From: Rutpela maculata
Taxonomy: Eukaryota; Arthropoda; Insecta; Coleoptera; Cerambycidae
Assembly (NCBI GenBank): GCA_936432065.2
Contig: OW386293.2
Location: 63,138,265-63,202,264, forward strand
Direction: 5' to 3'
DNA: 64,000 nt
Numbering within the stretch: position 1 is the first letter of the stretch; each line of letters opens with the position of its first letter. The notes beneath the pieces were generated by a model. That model did no database searches. It worked only from the letters and a program-made list of their open reading frames with translations, and was not told the origin of the DNA. This document shows positions 9,143 through 21,000 of this stretch, piece by piece. A program made the position numbers and the translations under genes.

Positions 9143-10104
9143 TACAGGGTGTCCCAGTCAACGCGCTATGCTCGGTTTTCTCGGTAGTTTCTGAGATAAG
9201 TTTATGGTTCAAAATCCAGTCTGACGTAGATTTTCCGAGGAATCTCATACTGCTAAGATATTTAGGAATCCAAGATGGCGGACGAATTTCGTCATCTATG
9301 GTCCTATTCGACTGAAAATCGATATCTGGGGGTTTTCGGGGATGTGGTTTACGAATTTTTGGTCAAAATTTAGGAATCCAAGATGGCGGACGAATTTCGT
9401 CATCTATGGACCTATTCGACTGAAAATCGATGTCTGGGAGTTTTCGGGGATGCGGGTTATGAATTTTTGACCAAAATTTAGGACTCCAAGATGGCGGACG
9501 AATTTCGTCATCTATGGTCCTATTCGACTGAAAATCGATACCTCGGGGTTGTCGGGGATGCGGGTTACGAATGTTTTCTCAAAATTTAGGAATCCAAGAT
9601 GGTGGACGAATTTCGTCATCTATGGTCCTATTTGGCTGAAAATCGATGTCTGGGAGTTTTCGGGGATGCGTGTTACGAATTTTTGGTCACAATTTGGGAA
9701 TCCAAGATGGTGGACGAATTTCGTCATCTATGGTCCTATTCGACTGAAAATCGATATCTGGGGGTTTTCGGGGATGCGGGTTACGAATTTTTGGTCAAAA
9801 TTTAGGAATCCAAGATGGCGGATGAATTTCGTTATCTCTGGTCGTATTCGAATGAAAATCGATATTTGGAGATTTTCGGGGATGCGGGTTACGAAATTAA
9901 AAAATTTAGGAATCCAGGACAGCGGACGAATTATAACTATATTTTGACCCCCCTTTATTTATGTTATTATTGGAGATAAAAAAAAGTTTCGTATAAGAGT
10001 TGTAGGGTTGTATGCATATTTTTTAAAATGCAATTAAAAAACAATTGCTTGCATATGTCACGTGATATAACAATGAGGGTTGCTTTTTAAATGAAAACCC
10101 TGTA
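9143..10104. mobile_element. TA-flanked element with CAGGGTG ends (probable)
   Basis: The left boundary is TA|CAGGGTGTCCCAG (TA at 9143-9144); the right candidate is AAAACCCTG|TA (TA at 10103-10104). Only about 7 bp of the ends match as inverted repeats, so the pairing is tentative. CAGGGTGTCCC next to TA is a common start of Tc1/mariner-related MITEs in insects. The interior is dominated by a 108-bp tandem repeat (9261-9930), then AT-rich DNA. No transposase is present. Confidence 0.45.
9261..9930 (+). repeat. 108-bp tandem repeat, six copies plus a part
   Basis: Units start with 'tttaggaatccaagatgg' at 9261, 9369, 9477, 9585, 9693 and 9801, each exactly 108 bp apart, with a last shortened start at 9905. 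Each contains 'gacgaatttcgtcatctatg', 'gaaaatcgat' and 'ttttcggggatgcgg'. Since 108 is 36 codons, a frame lacking stops in one unit stays open through the rest, which explains the 132-codon frame at 9549-9947 and its shorter neighbour at 9599-9805. Nothing upstream or downstream continues them, so I treat them as passive. Confidence 0.92.
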
Positions 10105-10447
10105 TATTTTTACATATTCTTTTAGATCCTTTATCCCTGATTTCAAACATATAAGGATTGATAGATCTAGCTGTAATATTTTTTGATATATCGGACATTA
10201 AATATGCTCCAAACATGCATATAGGTATTTTAGGGTTTCTGACGGAGCGCAGTCAGTGGCGTATTTAGGGGGGGGGGGCTATAGGGGCTCTAGCGGCAAA
10301 ATTCAAGGGCGGCAATTTTTTTGAAAAACACCAAAGACAAAAACAAAAAATTATTATTATTAATATGTTCTATCAGAACATGTTTAATTTATTTGAGAAC
10401 GTGTTTTTTATATTAACTAGACTAAAGTTCCTTATTATAGTCAACAG
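10105..10447. other. AT-rich DNA with an 11-G run
   Basis: No gene is seen. It carries the hAT-like terminus at 10254 and a run of 11 G (10268-10278), followed by AT-rich DNA up to the next TA-CAGGGTGG boundary. Confidence 0.5.
10254..10282 (+). mobile_element. Solitary hAT-like terminus (CAGTGGCGTA...GGGGG)
   Basis: The word CAGTGGCGTATTTAGGGGGG matches the start (CAGTGGCGTA followed by a G run) seen at the ends of many animal hAT transposons and their MITEs. No matching opposite end (TACGCCACTG) was found in the window, and no 8-bp target duplication can be tested. It is probably a truncated copy. Confidence 0.4.
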
Positions 10448-10475
10448 TACAGGGTGGTTGTGCAAACGTTAGAAC
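10448..10475 (+). mobile_element. Solitary TA-CAGGGTGG element end
   Basis: TA|CAGGGTGGTTGTGCAAAC at 10448 has the same form as the other TA-flanked CAGGGTG ends here. No CCACCCTG-TA partner lies between it and the foldback element at 10759, so it may be a truncated copy or one interrupted by that element. Confidence 0.35.
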
Positions 10476-10758
10476 CTCATTTAACTTCTTTATTTTGGGA
10501 GTTACGTAAATAAGTTCAAAAATAAAAGTTATGGGATATCACATGTATTTTCCAAACATCATTTCAGCAAAACAATTCAAACAAGTCGAATTTCGGAGAT
10601 ATGAGCTTTACCTTGGTTTTTTTAAATATATCTTTACACCATTTCAAAGGCCATAGAAAAATCTTTCCAATGATATATGACACAGTATTTTTCTTAAAAA
10701 CTATAGTAGATAAGTTTTATGTTTTCTTACATTAAGTCATGGTAGCCCGAAAAATATA

Positions 10759-11456
10759 CAGTGTGTTTCACTTTTTAATTTTTTTTTCTGATTTGAATCA
10801 AATTTTACTTAAGTATGGAACAAATTAGGATCTACTTATGACCAGAAAAAAATGCACCTCCTACAAATGCAAAGCCCTCTGCGGTACCAAAATATGCGGA
10901 TAAAATCAAAAAATCATATTAAGCATATTTTTATTGGAAAATTTTGTCAATGAAACTTGTTCAGAATTGTTCAGAAACCTTAAGTCCAAAATTTAATCAA
11001 AATGAAAAATATATAAATTTTTATTAAAATAATGTCAAAGTCCGAAAATATCATTTTAATGGGTTTTTCCGTTTAGAAAACTGTACTATGACAATTTTGT
11101 TTGAAATTAAATCCAAGCTGCCAGGTAGTTGTAAAGCAGTTTACAGTTTTTTTTTAAATAATTATTTTCAAAATTTTTAAAATTTCAAGTTTTTCATTTT
11201 TTAATTTTGATTAAATTTTGGCCATTTTGGATAATTCTGAACAAGTTTTATTAACAAAATTTTCCGACAAAAAAATGCCTAATATGATTTTCCGATTTTC
11301 TCCACATATTTTGGTACCGCAGGTGGCTTTGGTACCGTAGGAGGCGAATGTTTTTCTGGTCATAAGTAGATACTAATTTTTAAGTAAAATGTGATTCAAA
11401 TCGGAAAAAAAATAAAAAAGTTATTGGGGTGTTACCATTTCAAGTGAAACACACTG
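10759..11456. mobile_element. ~700-bp TA-flanked foldback element (long inverted repeats)
   Basis: TA flanks CAGTGTGTTTCAC (from 10759) and its exact complement GTGAAACACACTG (to 11456). The arms stay complementary with many differences for about 250 bp: 'ctacttatgaccagaaaaa', 'cctcctac', 'gcggtaccaaaatatg' and 'aacttgttcagaat' in the left arm reappear reversed at about 11365, 11340, 11310 and 11240. The centre (about 11010-11200) is unpaired AT-rich sequence. The TA flanks suggest a Tc1/mariner-type MITE. No coding capacity. Confidence 0.85.
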
Positions 11457-11509
11457 TATCAATTATTGAAATTCTCCATTTTGTTTAAAATAAAGTGAAA
11501 TTAGACAGA

Positions 11510-12450
11510 ACTAAGGTAAAAAAATATTTTGAGGTTTCTGATTCTTGTACACACAATAAATCAAATTTTGTTTTCCATCCTCTTTAATAATGGGGTGGTA
11601 ATGGGGGTGGCTAATGCCAAAATTTTTTTTGAGACCTTAGCTTCTCTTGTATATAGTAAATACCAATTTGATGAACTCTTACCTGCTTTATTTACCTATT
11701 TACCCCAAATTTACCCCAATTTACCCCACAACCCTTCGACGGAACAAGATGAAAATATAATTTAGTTCTAGATCTCGTTAAAGTACTTATGTGTACCAAA
11801 TTTCAAGTCAATATCTCAAACGGTTCCAGAGTAAACGTGCGCACAAAAAAAAAGTTACAGACCGACAGAAATTTTTTTTTCACTCAAACTTAAAATTTCG
11901 ACGTTTCATGACATTCTAAGTCTATTTGAACAATAATAATTTAAAAAAATTTTTTTGTCGTTACTATACTTCCACTGGATGTGGAAGTAATATATGTATC
12001 CTTATTTTGCCAGTTATTCGTAATAGAAATCACCCCAACATAGCGAGGATTTTTGGTATTTTTCAATAAAAATTTTTGGACTATAAAGTAAAAAAATATT
12101 TTCAAGTTTTTGGTTCTTGTACATACACTAAATCACACTTTTTTTTGTCCCCTTAAAAAATGGGGAAATGGGGGTAGCTAATGTCAAAAAATTTTTCGAG
12201 ACCTTAGCTTCTCTTATATATACTAAATACCAATTTTACGGACTCTTACCTGCTTGATTTACCTGTTTACCTCCCCATTTACCCCAATTTACAGTCCAAC
12301 CCTTCGATGGAATAAGATGAAAATATAATCTAGTTCCAGATCCCGTTAAAGTACATACGTGTACCAAATTTCAAGTCAATATCTTAAACGGTTCCAGAGT
12401 AATCGTGCGCACAAAAAAGTTAGACCGACAGACAGAAATATATTTGAACT
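11510..12450 (+). repeat. Direct duplication, two ~360-bp copies 568 bp apart
   Basis: The copy at about 11510-11875 and the copy at about 12083-12445 share 'gagaccttagcttctctt' (11631 and 12198), 'tttacccca'-rich stretches, 'aagatgaaaatataat' and 'accaaatttcaagtcaatat', and end in a 'gaccgacagacagaaa'-type tail. They differ by many substitutions and short indels. The spacer (11876-12082) holds a 9-bp perfect stem, tacttccac/gtggaagta, at 11967-11989. GACAGAC-type tails after 'caagtcaatat' recur in dispersed repeats of arthropods, so these may be two copies of such a repeat. The open frames at 11529 and 12359 are chance. Confidence 0.8.
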
Positions 12451-13460
12451 ATTTCTCTTATATTATACAATTTGTTTATCTCCGCCTTTGGGCATATTTC
12501 ATTGGTCAAAGGTGCACGCCCACCCGTATATACCTTTTTCATATATATCAATGAAAATATTATGTGTCCTACCGCAAATCATACTCTTAAATTATGCGAA
12601 TTTTGTGATCAAAAATATTTATCTTTTTTTTCCATTATCTGAAATAATGTTAAGAATCGTTTGCCAAGGGTTGTTTGATTTTGTGTATTCGGTAGAACAA
12701 CAATATCTCGGGGTCCCACATGTAGAGGTACGTAATACTGAAGATCCACTAGTAAGACATATTTAAATCGCATCGCAATCGCTATCCATTGGAAAAAAAA
12801 TTGATAACGATATTAGTAGAACTGGTGGACAATACGTTCACCACGAAAATTTTCTCCAACTCAGATAAGAAGTCTCAAAGTTTCTAAGAGTAGACATCCT
12901 TACATATATTGATGATAATAATAAGGTTCATAAGGGCTCTAATCGTATCTCTTGCCATTTTTTATCTGCCCTGAAAGGGTTAATCTAAGATAAAGCTGTT
13001 CTGTTTTACCAAAAACTTATACACTTTTCTTGTCTCTATAGTAATCATGCTAATGTTTATTTCTTCGTAATTTATAGCGGAATGAAAATGATTCATGTAT
13101 ACTGTCAGGCTTTTCTTTATTTTTTTTACCTTATTACATAGCTTGCAATCAGCTAACTTTTTCTATTTATTTTTCTTCAGCTATTTTATCTTCTATGTTT
13201 TCTGTTAACCAAAAGTTTGCTTGTAATAAACAAACTATATAGTTTAGAGAATGTGCAATTTGGCATTTAGTTCCTTTATTAATTTGGCAGTTGGTTTATT
13301 TTTGATTAACTCATTATATAAATAAACGTACCCTTCTTGTATGACTGTGATTAATATATTATTATGATATATGTATTTTATGAATATAAAAATTATTTAT
13401 TTTAGATTGGCTTTTTTTTACATCTAGTTTTTCCTTACTTAAGCCATATTGTAACAGTAG
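12451..13460. other. AT-rich unassigned DNA
   Basis: There is no repeat structure. The end of a plus-strand frame at 12640-12766 (ending SVEQQYLGVPHVEVRNTEDP and a few more residues) reads somewhat protein-like, and could be an exon remnant, but I see no supporting splice sites or family. The rest is low-complexity A/T sequence. Confidence 0.4.
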
Positions 13461-13462
13461 TA

Positions 13463-14020
13463 CAAGGTGTCCCCGGATGGGATTAGCTGTACAACAAATG
13501 ACCAAAATTTTAATCTTTGGACAAAAAGTCACTATAAAAATTTCCGCATTTTTAAAAAAATACGATTTATGTTAAAAAAAATTATTTTTTTTATGAAGGA
13601 GCAGGGTGCTTAAAAATTCCAAAAATATGAATTTTGCCTAAGAGTAAACTACCTTTATTTTTCATTTTTAATAAAAAAGCCATTTGAAATACTTTTCTTT
13701 CATAATCCTAAATTTTGTAGTATCTGTTACGGAAAAATACGAAAACTGAGGTGAGGCATTGGGGAAAAAGACGTATTAAACAAGATTTAATAAACAATTT
13801 TTTCAAATTGCATTTTCCTTAAAAATGAGAAAACTAAAGGTAGTTTGCTCTTGGGTCAAATTCATATTTTTGAAATTTTTGAACGCCCTGCATAAAAAAG
13901 TACATTTTCTTAACACATTGTATTTCTTTAAGAAACAAAATCTTTTTATAGTGACTGTCGAAAAACTAAAATTTAGGTCCACTTGCGGTATAGGTAAACC
14001 CCTTTGGTCGGGTCACCCTG
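13463..14020. mobile_element. 558-bp TA-flanked foldback element
   Basis: TA (13461-13462 and 14021-14022) flanks CAAGGTGTCCCCGG at the left and the imperfect complement CGGGTCACCCTG at the right. The arms pair imperfectly for about 240 bp: 'agtcactataaaaa', 'aaaaatatgaattt' and 'gtaaactaccttta' on the left have reversed counterparts near 13945, 13865 and 13840. It has the same design as the element at 10759 but different sequence. The 13825-14085 open frame runs along one arm and out of the element, so it is not a gene. Confidence 0.82.
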
Positions 14021-14022
14021 TA

Positions 14023-14319
14023 TATTATTTGCTACCCCCTTGTGCATATACCACGGAAATTGCATGTTATATAGCACACATTTAACATCAGAACATATTT
14101 TAAGGTAAATATTTTGAAATACAATATATGTCTTTTACATGTATGTTATATATTTGCCACATATGAGTATGTTACAAGTTATGTTGCCATTACATGGCTA
14201 TAACTTTTTTGTGGCTGAAATTTTAAGGTCCATGTACCTTACATTTACCATACATCCAATATCCTTGGATATAACATATTGAATAGATTACGTAAGAGAA
14301 ACATACCAGGTATGTATCC
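14023..14319. other. Right subterminal region of the 8.55-kb element
   Basis: AT-rich, with repeated words such as 'acatgtatgttatatat', 'atgttacaagttatgttgcc' and 'ttacatggctataac'. They loosely echo the left subterminal repeat (ttaagttatattgcctg) but do not form a clear tandem array. No gene. Confidence 0.5.
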
Positions 14320-14331
14320 GTGTTCACTGGG
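14320..14331 (-). repeat. Right terminal inverted repeat of the 8.55-kb element
   Basis: GTGTTCACTGGG, an exact complement of 5782-5793, followed by AT (14332-14333) and then satellite A in phase ('gttttaccatgtcatcg'). Confidence 0.9.
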
Positions 14332-17300
14332 ATGTTTTACCATGTCATCGTATCGTAAATGCACATTTTTCAATCAAGTTAAACATTCAATACGAATCAT
14401 TTGCATGCTTCTATAGATCATTGTATTCGACTCAACAAAGTAGAGTGAACGTTTACTTCAATTGATCAAATAGCAAAAAGGCATTTTGAAGTGAGTTTTC
14501 TCGATAACGGTTGGTTTTACGAAATTTTCCCAAGAGACCTTTTCTCCTAGAAAAGATATATGACTATAGGAACTTTTGTTAACAACATTTTTTGATTCGA
14601 CGAAGTTAAAGCATGTTTTACCATGTCATCGCATAGTAAGAAAACATTTTTGTATCGAGTTAATCATTCAATACGAATCATTTACAAGCTTCTATAGAAC
14701 GTTGTATTCGACTCAACAAAGTAGAGTGAAAGTTTACTTCAAATCATCAAATATCAGATAGGCATTTTGAAGTGAGTTTTTTCGATAACGGTTGGGTTTA
14801 CGAGATTTTTGCAAGAGACCTTTTCGCCTAAAAAAGTTATGACTAGGAACTTTTGTTACGGACATTTTGTGATTCGACGAAGTTAAAGCATGTTTTACCA
14901 TGTCATCGCATAGTAAAAGCACATTATTGAATCGAGTTAAACATTCAATACGAATCATTTGCATGCTTCTATAGATCAATGTATTCGATTCAACAAAGTA
15001 GAGTGAACGTTTACTTCAAGTGATCAAATAGCAAAAATGCATTTTGAAGTGAGTTTTCTCGATAGCGGTTGGTTTTACGAAATTTTCCCAAGAGACCTTT
15101 TCTCCTAGAATAGATATGACTAGGAACTTTTGTTAACAACATTTTTTGATTCGACGAAGTTAAAGCATGTTTTACCATGTCATCGCATAGTAAAAGCACA
15201 TTTCTGAATTGAGTTAATCATTCAATACGAATCATTTACAAGCTTCTATAGATCATTGTATTCGATTCAAGAAAGTAGAATGGACGTTTACTTCAAGTGA
15301 TCAAATAGCAGAAATGCATTTTTAAGTGACTTTTTTCGATAACGGTTGGTTTTACGAGATTTTTACAAGAGACCTTTTCGCCTCAAAAAGTTATGACTAG
15401 GAACTTTTGTTAAGGACATTTTTTGATTCGACGAAGTTAAAGCATGTTTTACCATGTCATCGCATAGTAAAAGCTCATTTTTGAATCGAGTTAAACATTC
15501 AATACGAATCATTTGCATGCTTCTATAGATCATTGTATTCGATTCAACAAAGTAGAGTGAACGTTTACTTCAAGTGATCAAATAGCAAAAATGCATTTTA
15601 AGTGAGTTTTTACGAGATTTTCTCAAGAGACCTTTTCTCCTAGAAAGGACATGACTAGGAAATTTTGTTAACAACATTTTTTGATTCGACGAAGTTAAAG
15701 CATGTTTTACCATGTCATCGGATAGTAAATGCACATTATTCAATCAAGTTAAACATTCAACACGAATCATTTGAATGCTTCTATAGATCATTGTATTCGA
15801 TTCAACAAAGTAGAGTGAACGTTTACTTCAAGTGATCAAATATCAGAAATGCATTTTGAAGTGAGTTTTTTCGATTACGGTTGGTTTTACGAGATTTTTA
15901 CAAGAGACCTTTTCGCCTAAAAAAGTTATGACTAGGAAATTTTGTTAAGGACATTTTTTGATTCGACGAAGTTAAAGCATGTTTTACCATGTCATCGCAG
16001 AGAAAAAGCACATTTCTGAATCGAGTTAGTCATTCAGTACGAATCATTTACAAGCTTCTATAGATCATTGTATTCGATTCAAGAAAGTAGAGTGAACGTT
16101 TACTTCAAGTGATCAAATAGCAGAAATGCATTTTGAAGTGAGTTTTTTCGATAACGGTTGGGTTTACGAGATTTTTGCAAGAGACCTTTTCGCCTCAAAA
16201 AGTTATGGCTAGGAAATTTTGTTAAGGACATTTTTTGATTCGACGAAGTTAAAGCATGTTTTACCATGTCATCGCATTGTAAAAGCACATTTTTGAATCG
16301 AGTTAATCATTCAATACGAATCATTTACAAGCTTCTATAGAACGTTGTTTTCGACTCAACAAAGTAGAGTGAACGTTTACTTCAAATCATCAAATATCAG
16401 AAAGGCATTTTGAAGTGAGTTTTTTCGATAACGGTTGGGTTTACGAGATTTTTGCTAGAGACGTTTTCGCCTAAAAAAGTTATGACTAGGAACTTTTGTT
16501 AAGGACATTTTTTGATTCGACGAAGTTAAAGCATGTTTTACCATGTCATCGCTTAGTAAAACCACATTGTTGAATAGAGTTAATCATTCAATACGAATCA
16601 TTTACAAGCTTCTATAGATCATTGTATTCGATTCAAGAAGGTAGAGTGAACGTTTACTTCAAGTGATCAAATAGCAGAAATGCATTTTGAAGCGAGTTTT
16701 TTCGATAACGTTTGGTTCTACGAGATTTTTCCAAGAGACCTTTTCTCCTAGAAAAGACATGACTAGGAACTTTTGTTATCAACATTTTTTGATTCGACGA
16801 AGTTAAAGCATGTTTTACCATGTCACCGCATAGTAAAAGCACATTTCTGAATCGAGTTAATCATTCAATACGAATCATTTACAAGCTTCTATAGAACGTT
16901 GTATTCGACTCAACAAAGTAGAGTGAACGTTTGCTTCAAATTATCAAATATCAGAAAGGCATTTTGAAGTGAGTTTTTTCAATAACGGTTGGGTTTACAA
17001 AATTTTTGCAAGAGACCTTTTCGTCTAAAAAAGTTATGACTAGGAACTTTTGTTAAGAACATTTTTTGATTCGACGAAGTTAAAGCATGTTTTACCATGT
17101 CATCGCATAGTAAAAGCACATTTCTGAATTGAGTTAGTCATTCAATACGAATCATTTACAAGCTTCTATAGATCATTGTATTCGATTCAAGAAGGTAGAG
17201 TGAACGTTTACTTCAAGTGATCAAATATCAAAAATGCATTTTGAAGTGAGTTTTCTCGATAACGGTTTGTTTTACGAGATTTTCCCAAGAGACCTTTTCT

Positions 17301-18078
17301 CCTAGAAAGGACATGACTAGGAACTTTTGTTAACAACATTTTTTTATTCGACGAAGTTAAAGCATGTTTTACCATGTCATCTTATCGTAAATGCACATTT
17401 TTCAATCAAGTCAAACATTCAATACGAATCATTTGCATGCTTCTATAGATCATTGTATTCGATTCAACAAAGTAGAGTGAACGTTTACTTCAATTGATCA
17501 AATAGCAAAAAGGCATTTTGAAGTGATTTCTCTCGATAACGGTTGGTTTTACGAAATTTTACCAAGAGACCTTTTCTCCTAGAAAAGATATGACTAGGAA
17601 CTTTTGTTAACAACATTTTTTGATTCGACGAAGTTAAAGCATGTTTTACCATGTCATCGCATAGTAAGAGCACATTTTTGTATCGAGTTAATCATTCAAT
17701 ATGAATCATTTACAAGCTTCTATAGAACGTTGTATTCGACTCAACAAAGTAGAGTGAACGTTTACTTCAAATCATCAAATATCTGAAATGCATTTTGAAG
17801 TGAGTTTTTTCGATTACGGTTGGTTTTACGAGATTTTTACAACAGACCTTTTCGCCTAAAAAAGTTATGACTAGGAACTTTTGTTAAGGACATTTTTTGA
17901 TTCGACGAAGTTAAAGCATGTTTTACCATGTCATCGCTTAGTAAAAGCACATTGTTGAATCGAGTTAATCATTCAATAAGAATAAATTACAAGCTTCTAT
18001 AGAACGTTGTATTCGATTCAAGATATGACTATAGGAACTTTTGTTAACAACATTTTTTGATTCGACGAAGTTAAAGCA

Positions 18079-21000
18079 TGTTTTACCATGTCATCGCATA
18101 GTAAGAAAACATTTCTGTATCGAGTTAATCATTCAATACGAATCATTTACAAGCTTCTATAGAACGTTGTATTCGACTCAACAAAGTAGAGTGAACGTTT
18201 ACTTCAAGTGATCAAATAGCAGAAAAGCATTTTGAAGTGAGTTTTTTCGATAACGGTTGGGTTTACGTTTAGGAACTTTTGTTAAGGACATTTTTTGATT
18301 CGACGAAGTTAAAGCATGTTTTACCATGTCATCGCATAGTAAGAGCACATTTTTGTATCGAGTTAGTCATTCGATACGAATCATTTACAAGCTTCTATAG
18401 ATCATTATATTCGATTCAAGAAAGTAGAGTGAACGCTTACTTCAAGTGATCAAATAGCAGAAATGCATTTTGAAGTGAGTTTTTTCGATAACGGTTGGGT
18501 TTATGAGATTTTTGAAAGAAAACTTTTCGCCTCAAAAAGTTATGACTAGGAACTTTTGTTAAGGACATTTTTTGATTCGACGAAGTTATAGCATGTTTTA
18601 CCATGTCATCGCATAGTAAGAGCACATTTTTGTATCGAGTTAATCATTCAATACGAATCATTTACAAGCTTCTATAGAACGTTGTATTCGACTCAACAAA
18701 GTAGAGTGAACGTTTACTACAAATCATCAAATATCAGAAATGCATTTTGAAGTGAGTTTTCTCGATAACGGTTGGTTTTACGAAATTTTCCCAAGAGACC
18801 TTTTCTCCCAGAAAAGATATGACTAGGAACTTTTGTTAACATCATTTTTTGATTCGACGAAGTTAATGCATGTTTTACCATGTCATCGAATAGTAAAAGC
18901 ACATTTCTGAATTGAGTTAGTCATTCAATACGAATCATTTACAAGCTTCTATAGATCATTGTATTCGATTCAAGAAAGTAGAGTGAACGTTTACTTCAAG
19001 TGATCAAATAGCAGAAAAGCATTTTGAAGTGAGTTGTTTCGATAACGGTTGGGTTTACGAGATTTTTGCAAAAGACCTTTTCGCCTCAAAAAGTTATGAC
19101 TAGGAACTTTTGTTAATCACATTCTTTGATTCGACGAAGTTAAAGCATGTATTACCATGTCATCGCATAGTAAAAGCACATTTTTGAATCGAGTGATTAA
19201 TCATTCAATACGAATCATTTACTTGCTTCTATAGAACGTTCTATTCGACTCAACGAAGTAGAGTGAACGTTTACTTCAAATCATCAAATATCAGAAATGC
19301 ATTTTGAAGTGAGTTTTTTCGATAACGGTTGGGTTCACGAGATTTTTGCAGGAGACCTTTGCGCCTAAAAAAGTTATGACTAGGAACTTTTGTTAAGGAC
19401 ATTTTTTGATTCGACAAAGTTAAAGCATGTTTTACCATGTCATCGCTTAGTAAAAGCACATTGTTGAATCGAGTTAATCATTCAATACGAATCATTTACA
19501 AGCTTCTATCGAACGTTGTATTCGACTCAACAAAGTAGAGTGAACGTTTACTTCAAATCATCAAATATCAGAAATTCATTTTGAAGTGAGTTTTTTCGAT
19601 AACGGTTGGGTTTACGAGATTTTCGCCAGAGACCTTTTCGCCTAAAAAAGTTATGACTAGGAACTTTTGTTAAGGACATTTTTGATTCGACGAAGTTAAA
19701 GCATGTTTTACCATGTCATCGCTTAGTAAAAGCACATTGTTGAATCGAGTTAATCATCCAATACGAATCATTTACAAGCTTCTATCGAACGTTGTATTCG
19801 ACTCAACAAAGTAGAGTGAACCTTTACTTCAAATCATCAAGTATCAGAAATGCATTTTGAAGTGAGTTTTCTCGATAACGGTTAGGTTTACGAGATTTTC
19901 GCCTAAAAAAGTTATGACTAGGAACTTTTGTCAAGGACATTTTTTGATTCGACGAAGTTAAAGCATGTTTTACCATGTCATCGCATAGTAAAAGCACATT
20001 TCTGAATCGAGTTAGTCATTCAATACGAATCATTTACAAGCTTCTATAGATCATTGTATTCGATTAAACAAAATAGAGTGAACGTTTGCTTCAAGTGATG
20101 AAATAGCAGAAATGCAATTTGATGTGAGTTTTTTCGATAATGGTTGGGTTTACGAGATTTTTGCAAGAAACCTTATCGCCTCAAAAAGTTATGACTAGGA
20201 ACTTTTGTTAAGGACATTTTTTGATTCGACGAAGTTAAAGTATGTTTTACCATGTCATCGCATAGTAAAAGCACACTGTTGAATCGAGTTAATCATTCAA
20301 TACGAATCATTTCCAAGCTTCTATAGAACGTTGTATTTGACTCAACAAAGTAGAGTGAACGTTTACTTCAAATCATCAAATATCAGAAATGCATTTTGAA
20401 GTGAGTTTTTTCGATGACGGTTGGGTTTACGAGATTTTTGCAAGAGACCTTTTCGCCTAAAAAAGTTATGACTGGGAACTTTTGTTAAGGACATTTTTTG
20501 ATTCGACGAAGTTAAAGCATGTTTTACCATGTCATCGCATAGTAAGAAAACATTTTTGTATCGAGTTAATCATTCAATACGAATCATTTACAAGCTTCTA
20601 TAGAACGTTGTATTCGACTCAACAAAGTAGAGTGAACGTTTACTTCAAGTGATCAAATAGCAGAAAAGCATTTTGAAGTGAGTTTTTTCGATAACGGTTG
20701 GGTTTACGTTTAGGAACTTTTTTTAAGGACATTTTTTGATTCGACGAAGTTAAAGCATGTTTTACCATGTCATCGCATAGTAAGAGCACATTTTTGTATC
20801 GAGTTAGTCATTCGATACGAATCATTTACAAGCTTCTATAGATCATTATATTCGATTCAAGAAAGTAGAGTGAACGCTTACTTCAAGTGATCAAATAGCA
20901 GAAATGCATTTTGAAGTGAGTTTTTTCGATAACGGTTGGGTTTATGAGATTTTTGAAAGAAACCTTTTCGCCTCAAAAAGTTATGACTAGGAACTTTTGT

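Larger units (their letters stand above)
5782..14331. mobile_element. 8,550-bp DNA transposon-like insertion in satellite A
   Basis: The ends are perfect 12-bp inverted repeats, CCCAGTGAACAC at the left and GTGTTCACTGGG at the right. The left flank is 'gttaaagcAT' and the right flank 'ATgttttacc'. Intact satellite A monomers read gttaaagcatgttttacc, so removing the element and one AT restores the target exactly. That gives either a 2-bp AT duplication or, because AT is its own complement, an insertion between A and T with 13-14-bp repeats. It holds subterminal tandem repeats (5896-6319), nested smaller elements, a possible two-exon gene (7204-7753) and a broken coding remnant (8269-8443). No transposase with visible catalytic motifs is present, so it is probably a non-autonomous or decayed copy. 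I cannot place it in a named superfamily; piggyBac, hAT and P are disfavoured by the target site. Confidence 0.85.

Noticed and set aside
8967..9248. 93-codon minus-strand open frame
   Set aside because: It crosses the boundary of a CAGGGTG-ended element and has no recognisable pattern.
9549..9947. 132-codon open frame
   Set aside because: It is explained by the 108-bp repeat (a multiple of 3) lacking stops in that frame; a second frame is open for the same reason.
12359..12766. 135-codon plus-strand open frame
   Set aside because: It starts inside a duplicated noncoding repeat whose other copy has no such frame. Only the last ~35 residues look protein-like, and they lack exon signals.
13825..14085. 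86-codon plus-strand open frame
   Set aside because: It runs along one arm of a foldback element and out of its end.
5782..14331. Helitron
   Set aside because: It has symmetric 12-bp inverted ends and no CTRR 3' end or hairpin before it, although an A^T insertion site cannot be excluded.
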